Notes under the pieces: generated by a model
The model's input: the letters and a program-made list of their open reading frames with translations, nothing else
Database searches by the model: none
Told to the model about the DNA's origin: nothing
Program-made: the position numbers and the translations under genes
Shown here: positions 44,301-50,617 of the stretch, one piece after another
Numbering within the stretch: the first letter of the stretch is position 1
Layout: every line of letters starts with the position of its first letter
DNA from: Motiliproteus sp965230185
GTDB taxonomy: Bacteria; Pseudomonadota; Gammaproteobacteria; Pseudomonadales; Balneatricaceae
Assembly (NCBI GenBank): GCA_965230185.1
Contig: OZ245995.1
Coordinates: forward strand, 5,208,001 to 5,272,000
Direction: 5' to 3'
Length of the DNA: 64,000 nt

Positions 44301-44374
44301 TTCCACTCTACTCCGCTTAAGCACTTTAAGCGGTCGATAACTCCATTTTCTGTGACTGTTTGTTCGCTAAACAT
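41315..44374 (-). CDS. hsdR: Type I restriction enzyme, restriction subunit HsdR
   Basis: 1019 residues, typical length. The N-terminal nuclease domain has the PD-(D/E)xK core (FDIVLYINGIPLVVGEVKTATR, residues about 135-160). The SF2 translocase has Walker A (IWHFQGSGKSLLMLYAAK), Walker B/DEAH (IIVLVDEAHRTQ) and GLTGTPISG, then motif VI-like MCRTNRLYE. A helical C-terminal domain docks to the methylase. It cuts DNA lacking the host methylation mark after ATP-driven translocation. Nine bp after hsdS. Confidence 0.96.
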   Translation of the reverse strand: MFSEQTVTENGVIDRLKCLSGVEWNYCHGESLPKQAQDIFVDEWLKGALCSLNPDIAKQPDYADEVIYKLRGVVLEARHTGLVKANENLHEWIMAEKTLPFGDNGDHITINLVDFDNIENNHFVVAQQVHYVAATEAYFDIVLYINGIPLVVGEVKTATRPSVTWQDGAADFMGGKKHYWKNVEPFFVPNLLCFASEGKTFAYGAINARVKDWGPWHNTELRDEVLPGLASVLDSCEGLLSPQTLLQLLESFALFSTVKTGKDTPPKRSKILPRYPQFEAAKQIVERVRKGYPKKGLIWHFQGSGKSLLMLYAAKMLRADNQLKNPTVLVVVDRRDLDSQINETFGGADVKNLIKVQSCKRLGEHIEQDSRGILITTIFKFKDVEIDDSNPSGLNNRDNIIVLVDEAHRTQEGGLGEKMRWALPNAHFYGLTGTPISGIDRNTFKLFGAEEDPGRYMNRYSYKQSIRDGATNPVKFEPRLAELRVDRDAINQEFEQLAKDNNLDEEEKAALSKRAGKLAVMLKAPKRMAAVSTDIAEHYNSHVKPKKMKGMVVVYDRDACVQMYYLLGEKLGFDAVEVVMNVDQAPVKALEGDKKDKVNKDWRKWHDELKLPIQQADFERWQHIDAEDQVQKDLIECFKDPKHPLQLIIVTAKLLTGFNAPICYCMYLDKPLRDHTLLQAMCRTNRLYETDDVRKDMGLIIDYLGVFENLRTALAYNPEEIDGVVEGIEAFKELLPAQLNKSLSFFPNVDRTLEGFEGIMAAQECLPTNEKRDEFAASFGVLSKLWSAINPDSFLTPYRQDYRWLAQIYESVRPVGQTGALVWAALGPETIKMIHEHTDIDRIRDDIDELIMDEHAIFTLTEKEQEQRAKRLEIDLMGRLCGHTDPKFVELGERLEKLRQDYEAGVIRSIYWLKGLLDAAKETVRLENETGRQPVRVDNKKALTELFLATRPEATPKMIHDIVDQIDKIVNVTRFDNWQSSNSGPREIQKALLITLAKFGLGKDQELFKKAYAYIEEHY

Positions 44375-44383
44375 GCCCGCTCC

Positions 44384-45547
44384 TTAGTTCAAGTTAGCTC
44401 TCAAAGATTCGAGAATAGAGTTCCGGTTCTTATTTGCAGCCATAATGTTACTCACTACGTCCTTTATCGAATCTAAGCTGTTAACCAATCTCCTTTGTTC
44501 GGATAGTGTAGGTACAATAATTTCCATTCCCTTTAATGCTTTGACATTGAAGTGTTGTTGAGCGAGGCCTCCTGCCCCCTCAAGTACTTGGCCCTTTCCT
44601 AGCGGGCTATTAATAAAAGCTGCAACATACTCTGGTAATAACAGCTCATCATTGACAGTTAAAATTAGAATGTCGATCGAGTTTAATTCGCCAACTCCTT
44701 CAGGGATTACGCAAGCCGTACCTGGATAGCCTGTTCTTACCACCACAACATCCCCTGCACGGAGTTGTGATTTTTTATGCTTCTCATGACCTTCTGTGGA
44801 TATGTACACCACATTATCTAGACAAAGATTACCCCGCCTAATGTTCTGTGAGCGCAAAGCTAATACACCCTCTGCTGCAGAGACGTATAGGTCAGCTGGC
44901 TTGTTTACTATTCCCACGGTAATTCGTTTTGAAACTGCAGATAGTGGTACTGAGTCGCAGGATGACTTGTCAATTTTCTTGAGGAAATCAACTACCAAAA
45001 GATCTTCTAAATTTTCATGGGACTGGTACAGGTCGTCTGACAAGTTGTTACAGAGCACAATGTTTTTCAGCAGTGGGATTAACTCTTGTTGCCTCTCCAG
45101 GCTAGGAAAAATAAAACTCTGAGAGGCCAATGCTTTCCACTTTATAGTTGGTGAAAGAGATCCCTCTGAGATAGCTACTGCTCTTTTCATGAATGCATCA
45201 GACTGCATGAAAAATGGCAAAAACTCTGGAACTACCTTATTAGGATTCGCCTCAAGTACCATGGCATGCGCCGAGCAAATGCAATCCCAGTCTGCCACTG
45301 CAACCTTGCGCTGATAGGCGCGCCGCTTGCCAAAAATTATCTGTCCTTTTTTCACCAAAAGTTTTTGACCGCCGACATCGCTAGGGACGCCGTGGCGCTT
45401 GATTTTTAGGCTTTCTGGGTCTAAATGCTCTAAGCCAACGTAGATCTCAATTTCGGTCTCACTTGGTTCTACACGCTTGGAAATATGCTTGGCAACATCG
45501 CCAAATTTCATTGTTTCCCAGCCTTCAGGTATCTGCTGATCAGTCAT
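44384..45547 (-). CDS. hsdS: Type I restriction specificity subunit HsdS
   Basis: 387 residues with two target-recognition domains: residues about 1-165 (LLVKKGQIIFGKRRAYQRKVAVADWDCICSAH) and about 195-360 (LRAGDVVVVRTGYPGTACVIPEGVGELNSID). Each is followed by a coiled spacer helix (SLERQQELIPLLKNIV, TLSEQRRLVNSLDSIKDVV). The two TRDs are different, so a bipartite asymmetric target is expected; the sequence recognised cannot be read off. Begins at the base after the second hsdM stop. Confidence 0.93.
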   Translation of the reverse strand: MTDQQIPEGWETMKFGDVAKHISKRVEPSETEIEIYVGLEHLDPESLKIKRHGVPSDVGGQKLLVKKGQIIFGKRRAYQRKVAVADWDCICSAHAMVLEANPNKVVPEFLPFFMQSDAFMKRAVAISEGSLSPTIKWKALASQSFIFPSLERQQELIPLLKNIVLCNNLSDDLYQSHENLEDLLVVDFLKKIDKSSCDSVPLSAVSKRITVGIVNKPADLYVSAAEGVLALRSQNIRRGNLCLDNVVYISTEGHEKHKKSQLRAGDVVVVRTGYPGTACVIPEGVGELNSIDILILTVNDELLLPEYVAAFINSPLGKGQVLEGAGGLAQQHFNVKALKGMEIIVPTLSEQRRLVNSLDSIKDVVSNIMAANKNRNSILESLRANLN

Positions 45548-47047
45548 TTATTGCTCCACCTTGCTTTCAATGTTATATCCAAGGCCTGCAAGGTTTTTGA
45601 ATAACTTCTGTGTCTTCTTCTTCAATTGAACACGGCTGATTTTCCAAGTCTCTATGGCATATTCAATATCATGCTCTTCGTCATCAGCTTGGGCTTGAAC
45701 GTACAAAGGGATCGACAGGTTGTAGAGGTTTTCTTTAATGGTTGCGATATCAACCAAAGCAGTGATTTCGCTTTTCCTCTCTGGCTCAAAATAGGCACTA
45801 CATAGTACATCTAAATCGTCATTCGATAATCGGCTGTGGGCGCGTTCACGAGTGACATGTTCAACGCCATTGATAAACAACACTTTATTTTTGCGTTCAG
45901 CTGGCTTATTGCAGTTGAGTACCACTACACAGGATTCCATTGGCGAGTTGTAGAACAGGTTTGGCCCTAAACCAATCACTGCTTCGATAATGTCTGATTC
46001 AATCACCTGTTTGCGTATGGTTTGCTCAGAGTCTCGGAACAGTACTCCGTGTGGCCAGAGCATGGCGGCCCGGCCGGTATCGGGTTTTAGGCTTTTGATG
46101 ATGTGGGTGTAGAACGCATAGTCGGCACAGCCTTGCGGCGGAACACCATATAAATTTCGGCCGTAAGGGTCCGCAGCGAACTTATCGCGATTCCACTTTT
46201 TGATGGAGTAAGGCGGGTTGGCGAAAATAACATCAAACTGTTTAAGCTGATCGTTTTCGATAAACTTGGGCTCGGCTAATGTATCTCCACGCAGCACGTC
46301 AAATTCTTCGATATCGTGCAGGAACATATTCATACGGGCGATAGCCGAGGTGAGCAGGTTCACCTCCTGCCCATACAGGTGAACACTACGCCACTCTTCT
46401 CCGCGAGCGCGCAAATCCATCACCGCATTGAGCAACATACCGCCAGTCCCGCAGGTGGGATCGTAGGCGGTTTCACCGGGCCTCAGGCCCATGATTCGCG
46501 TCATCAAGTGGACTACAGTTCGGTTGGTATAGAATTCTGCGGCGGTATGGCCAGAGTCATCGGCGAATTTTTTGATCAGGTATTCGTAGGCTTCACCAAG
46601 GTCATCCTGGGCGACGGATTTAATGCCGAGAGGAATTTTACTGAAGTGCTCGATCAGGTCGGCCAGCAGGTGATCAGGCAGGCGTTCTTTGTTGGTCCAC
46701 TGGGCATCACCAAACACACCATGCAAACGCGGATTGTTGGCTTCAATTAAGCGCAGAGCATTCTGGATAGCCTCGCCAATGCTTTTGCTGGTGTTGCGCA
46801 CCTTTTCCCAGCGTGCTTCCTGGGGAATATCAAAGCGGTGGAACATGGGCATGGCGGCGTATTCGGCATCTCCTTCATGGATCTCCAGCGCTTCGGTGTA
46901 CTCTTCCAAATGCACGTCCGACAGGCGCTTATAGAACAGCAACGGAAATATGTACTGTTTGTAGTCGGATGCGTCGATTTGGCCGCGAAGAAACTCGGCT
47001 GCGCCCCAGAGCAGGTCTTCTAAATTCTTTTTGTTCATCGCGCTCAT
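45548..47047 (-). CDS. hsdM: Type I methyltransferase subunit HsdM (second copy)
   Basis: 499 residues: helical N-terminal HsdM domain (NLEDLLWGAAEFLRGQIDASDYKQYIFPLLFYKRLSDV), SAM-binding motif I AYDPTCGTGGML and catalytic motif IV FANPPYS. Overlaps the preceding hsdM by 4 bp (ATGA). It is the same length as the other HsdM but clearly diverged from it, so this is not a recent duplication. Two M subunits with one S suggest a heterodimeric methylase, perhaps with different base targets on the two strands. Confidence 0.92.
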   Translation of the reverse strand: MSAMNKKNLEDLLWGAAEFLRGQIDASDYKQYIFPLLFYKRLSDVHLEEYTEALEIHEGDAEYAAMPMFHRFDIPQEARWEKVRNTSKSIGEAIQNALRLIEANNPRLHGVFGDAQWTNKERLPDHLLADLIEHFSKIPLGIKSVAQDDLGEAYEYLIKKFADDSGHTAAEFYTNRTVVHLMTRIMGLRPGETAYDPTCGTGGMLLNAVMDLRARGEEWRSVHLYGQEVNLLTSAIARMNMFLHDIEEFDVLRGDTLAEPKFIENDQLKQFDVIFANPPYSIKKWNRDKFAADPYGRNLYGVPPQGCADYAFYTHIIKSLKPDTGRAAMLWPHGVLFRDSEQTIRKQVIESDIIEAVIGLGPNLFYNSPMESCVVVLNCNKPAERKNKVLFINGVEHVTRERAHSRLSNDDLDVLCSAYFEPERKSEITALVDIATIKENLYNLSIPLYVQAQADDEEHDIEYAIETWKISRVQLKKKTQKLFKNLAGLGYNIESKVEQ

Positions 47048-48543
47048 GCTTCAAAGCCCTCCTGGATCAGCAATGCCTCCAGCTCTTGTTCGGCTTGTTC
47101 GAGGGCCGTAAGCTTTTGCTGGAAGTCTTTTAATGCTTCATCCACTGTGATGGTTTCTTCTTCCAGCAGCTTTTGCACATACCTGGCGATATTCAGGTTG
47201 AAGTCATTTTCTTCGAGTTCGCCTATGGGCACCCAGCGTGCAAGGCCTTCAATTTCCTTGGCTTTAGGGCCTTGCTGCACTTGGCTTTGGTATATGTCGT
47301 AGATTTCATCGGCCTGATCATTGGTTAGGGTATTTTGCGCTCGGCCTTTGGTGAAGATCTCTTCGGCATTGATGATTAGCACATGGTTTTCATGGGGCTG
47401 TGGGCGTGATTTCCGTAGCACAAGAATGCAGGCTGGAATGCCGGTGCCATAAAAGAGGTTCGATGCCACCCCGATAATGGCTTCTATGTGATTTCCCTGT
47501 AGAAGCTTTGTTCGGATGGAGCCCTCAGCTCCGCCACGGAACAGTACGCCATGAGGCAAAACTACGGTCATCCGCCCTGTTTCATTGAGCGACGCAAACA
47601 TATGCTGCACCCAAGCAAAATCGCCGTTAGTTTTTGGTGCCAGGCCGTATTGTTTGCGGCCGTATGGGTCCGCCGACCAAAGATCGTAGCCCCATTCTTT
47701 GAGGCTGAAAGGCGGATTGGCAATCACGCAATCGAAGGTTTCTAGACGATCTCTCACCAGAAACTTGGGGTCACGCAGTGTATCACCTCGCACGATATCG
47801 AAATCCTCTTGACCATGGAGGAACAGGTTCATGCGCGCAACGGCTTCGGTAGTGAGGTTCTTTTCCTGCCCCTTGATTTTTAACAAGCGCGGATCGCCAC
47901 TGTTTTCTTTAACGTGGTGGATAGTTTCCAGTAGCATGCCGCCAGTGCCGCATGCGGGGTCGTAGACACTTTCCCCGGCTTTCGGGTCGAGTATGTTAAC
48001 CATCAGGCGAACAATGGTTCGGGGGGTATAGAACTCGCCCGCCTTTTTATTAGCTTTGTCGGCAAATCGCTTGATCAGATATTCGTACGCGCGGCCCATG
48101 TCGTCATTGCGAACACTGGCCACTCCCAAGTTCACTTTATTGAAGTGATTCAGCAAAGTAGTGAGCAACTCGTCAGAGAGCCGTTCTTTGTTGGTCCAAG
48201 AAGCGTCACCAAAAATACCATGAAGATTGGGGTTGGCGAGCTCGATTCCTCGAAAGGCGTCTTTCAGTACTTGGCCAATGTTTTTGGTTTCCGCGAATAC
48301 ATCGTGCCAGTGGCAGCCGTCAGGAATTTGGATGCGATGGAACATGGCACCACGAGCCATATCTTCGTCACCGACCTTGTTCATGGCATCGGCGAACTCT
48401 TCGTCATAGACGTCACAGATGCGCTTAAAGAACAGAATGGGGAAAATGTAGGTCTTGTAGTCAGACGCGTCTATAGGCCCGGTGATGATATGGGCCGCGT
48501 GCCAGAGGTGGGCTTCGAGGTCTTTGAGGTTAATCAGTGTCAT
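47044..48543 (-). CDS. hsdM: Type I methyltransferase subunit HsdM (first copy)
   Basis: 499 residues: DLEAHLWHAAHIITGPIDASDYKTYIFPILFFKRICDV, motif I VYDPACGTGGMLL, motif IV CVIANPPFSLKEW, and a C-terminal coiled helix (LKDFQQKLTALEQAEQELEALL). First large gene of the operon. Its ATG overlaps the stop of a short leader frame in an ATGA. Its own ribosome site is weak (GAAG), so translation is probably coupled to that leader. Confidence 0.94.
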   Translation of the reverse strand: MTLINLKDLEAHLWHAAHIITGPIDASDYKTYIFPILFFKRICDVYDEEFADAMNKVGDEDMARGAMFHRIQIPDGCHWHDVFAETKNIGQVLKDAFRGIELANPNLHGIFGDASWTNKERLSDELLTTLLNHFNKVNLGVASVRNDDMGRAYEYLIKRFADKANKKAGEFYTPRTIVRLMVNILDPKAGESVYDPACGTGGMLLETIHHVKENSGDPRLLKIKGQEKNLTTEAVARMNLFLHGQEDFDIVRGDTLRDPKFLVRDRLETFDCVIANPPFSLKEWGYDLWSADPYGRKQYGLAPKTNGDFAWVQHMFASLNETGRMTVVLPHGVLFRGGAEGSIRTKLLQGNHIEAIIGVASNLFYGTGIPACILVLRKSRPQPHENHVLIINAEEIFTKGRAQNTLTNDQADEIYDIYQSQVQQGPKAKEIEGLARWVPIGELEENDFNLNIARYVQKLLEEETITVDEALKDFQQKLTALEQAEQELEALLIQEGFEA

Positions 48544-48605
48544 TCGCTTCGATGGCTCTCTACGATCAGGGTCGGATGGATCGAGAAAGCCGTTGAAGCA
48601 TCCAT
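48540..48605 (-). CDS. Short leader reading frame ahead of hsdM
   Basis: A 21-codon frame from ATG at 48605-48603 with a strong AAGGAAGG ribosome site 5 nt upstream. It starts MDASTAFSIHPT and ends SHRSE, with a TGA that shares two bases with the hsdM ATG. The arrangement looks like a translated leader that couples hsdM initiation. An extended -10 (TGGTACTAT) lies about 75 nt further upstream, in the gap after mrr. Not in any family I know; could be chance. Confidence 0.4.
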   Translation of the reverse strand: MDASTAFSIHPTLIVESHRSE

Positions 48606-48702
48606 GTGCGCCTTCCTTGAATCACATGCCAACGTATTAAAACTACGAGCATATTTTTATGGATAGTACCAATCACGAACAAAGGGGTCGAAGCCATTTA
48701 GA

Positions 48703-49638
48703 TTATTCATCACCAAAAAAATCACTGTCGATTGCTTTGACTTCAAAAGCAGCCCTAGTCGACACTCCCAGACTGTGTTTAATCATCAGCTCAGCCAGCT
48801 GCTGACCATCGATAAGGACAACCTTTTTCTCGATCATAACGATGTATTCTGTCGCTTCCCGGCTGAATCGGCTGGTGGTGATAAACACCCCTTTACGGGC
48901 ACGATTCATTTCCAGCGCTCCGACGAAAGCCTGAAGATCCGGACGGCCCACCGAATTGGTCGTGTATCGTTTGGCCTGCAGGTAAATGGTTTCCAGCCCC
49001 AGCGGATCTTCATTGATAATGCCGTCAATTCCACCGTCAGCTGAGTACTGCGTGGCGCGACCGGACTCCTTGCTCCAGCCGCCGTATCCCATTGCCAGCA
49101 TCAGGTCCACGACCAGTTTTTCGAAGAATTCCGGCGACTGTTCTTTGACAGTCTGCAACAGATCCTGAGCGAGACTGCTTTGGAATTCTACATGAGCCTG
49201 CTCAAGACGCTCCAGTGGATCCATGAGCTGTTCGTCAATATTAGCGATAGCTGCTGGTCCGGCTCCGGAACCTGCAGTATCCCCGCTTCTGGATTTAATC
49301 TGCAGGAATTCCTGAAAGGAAGGGAATTGTTTGAGGTAACGATTATCGACTCGCTCCGGACAATCTGCCAGTGCTCTACGGCCCAACTCCGTAATCTGCA
49401 CAATACCGCGTTGAGGGCTGGAGACCAGGCCCGCCTGTTTGAGGTAAGTCCGCGCCCAGCCAACACGATTACGAATCAGGGTGCTCCCGCCGCTGGGGAT
49501 GGTTTGATGACGTTCCTCTTCAGAAAGACCAAATTCATCGCTCAGCCTCTCACTGACCTGCGCAATTTTTGATGGCTCACCGTCTTTCAGGCAAACCAGT
49601 AAAGGGCGCATCAACGTCTGGTAGTCCGGGATGGCCAT
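48703..49638 (-). CDS. Mrr-family restriction endonuclease
   Basis: 311 residues. An N-terminal winged helix (ALLVCLKDGEPSKIAQVSERLSDEFGLSEEERHQ-type Mrr_N, residues 1-90) is followed by a C-terminal PD-(D/E)xK nuclease: FEKLVVDLMLAMGYGG, SADGGIDGIINEDPLGLETIYLQAKRY (D...QxK active site), FITTSRFSREATEYI. Mrr-type enzymes cut methylated DNA (type IV) or have related roles. It lies upstream of the type I operon on the same strand. Confidence 0.9.
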   Translation of the reverse strand: MAIPDYQTLMRPLLVCLKDGEPSKIAQVSERLSDEFGLSEEERHQTIPSGGSTLIRNRVGWARTYLKQAGLVSSPQRGIVQITELGRRALADCPERVDNRYLKQFPSFQEFLQIKSRSGDTAGSGAGPAAIANIDEQLMDPLERLEQAHVEFQSSLAQDLLQTVKEQSPEFFEKLVVDLMLAMGYGGWSKESGRATQYSADGGIDGIINEDPLGLETIYLQAKRYTTNSVGRPDLQAFVGALEMNRARKGVFITTSRFSREATEYIVMIEKKVVLIDGQQLAELMIKHSLGVSTRAAFEVKAIDSDFFGDE

Positions 49639-49736
49639 AAGTCATTCCTTTGTTCGGTGCCGTTCTTCAGCAATATTTAATCCGGTATCAGCTGGAATTA
49701 ACGAATACTATCAGTGCACACAGCCGGTTTCAGGCG

Positions 49737-50528
49737 TCACCTGTCAACTTTTTCGTTCTGGCGTATCCGTAAGATCTGACTGCTTTTTACCGAGACAATC
49801 TTTGTCATTTTGCCATCGTAGATCGCCAGCCCAAGCGGGGTTCGTGCAGCCAGCAGGCCACTCTCCCGAAGCTTTCCGTCACTATCCACAATATCCACGC
49901 ACTGAGACCAATTCCTGTAGATGGCCATGGCGCAACCCTGTTCCTGAAACTTCGCCTGTTCATCAACAGCTATCTTCGCTCCCAATTTATCGGCATTGAA
50001 AGCGATGATCGGCCCGCCCGCACAAACAAGAAGCACATAAAGAAGTGCATTGTTAAGAAAGTAGAAAATTCTGAAGTTAATTTGCACTGACCGGACAGTG
50101 GCATTGCGCTTCGGTTCCAGCCGTCTTATCAGGATAACTCTGAGCAGTCTTAACCAGCGTGCTCGATCAGAATATTGCTTCCGTCTCTCACTGATCAGAT
50201 ACCTGAAGAGCGCAATACTGAAGGCCAGCATGGCAATAGCAAAAGGAATCACATCGAAGCTTATTAGTGTGTTTAGTGCTGAAGTGATCCACTCGATTGC
50301 TGGCAGCGAGAAAAGAGTAAACGTCCATAAAGCGCTGACAAGAGCCTCATCAAAGGGGATAACGATCAGATCATCATCGATGCCGTAAGCGTTAAGATAA
50401 CCTTCCGTAAAATACCGCCCACCCAGATAGGCCAGCGGCGTCACAATCACAAAGAATTTGGCAAGCCATTCAACATACTTGCTGGCCTGCTCCGCCAGCG
50501 GCACTTCCTTTTGCACAGCACTGTCCAT
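49737..50528 (-). CDS. Unknown membrane protein in the defence island
   Basis: 263 residues with about four membrane segments: FFVIVTPLAYLGGRYF, ALVSALWTFTLFSLPAIEW, VIPFAIAMLAFSIALFRYL and IFYFLNNALLYVLLVCAGGPIIAF. A soluble C-terminal domain of about 90 residues follows (FQEQGCAMAIYRNWSQCVDIVDSDGK...). I do not recognise it. It sits between the HelD-like helicase and mrr, same strand, 89 bp downstream of the helicase side and 98 bp before mrr. It could be a membrane effector of either, but nothing in its sequence proves this. Confidence 0.7.
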   Translation of the reverse strand: MDSAVQKEVPLAEQASKYVEWLAKFFVIVTPLAYLGGRYFTEGYLNAYGIDDDLIVIPFDEALVSALWTFTLFSLPAIEWITSALNTLISFDVIPFAIAMLAFSIALFRYLISERRKQYSDRARWLRLLRVILIRRLEPKRNATVRSVQINFRIFYFLNNALLYVLLVCAGGPIIAFNADKLGAKIAVDEQAKFQEQGCAMAIYRNWSQCVDIVDSDGKLRESGLLAARTPLGLAIYDGKMTKIVSVKSSQILRIRQNEKVDR

Positions 50529-50617
50529 AGCGCGTCTCTGATCAGATTTTTGAGATTCCAGAGCGTATCAGCGGGTAACCTGCGAATCCATGACATTAAT
50601 CAGGACAGGCTAATATC

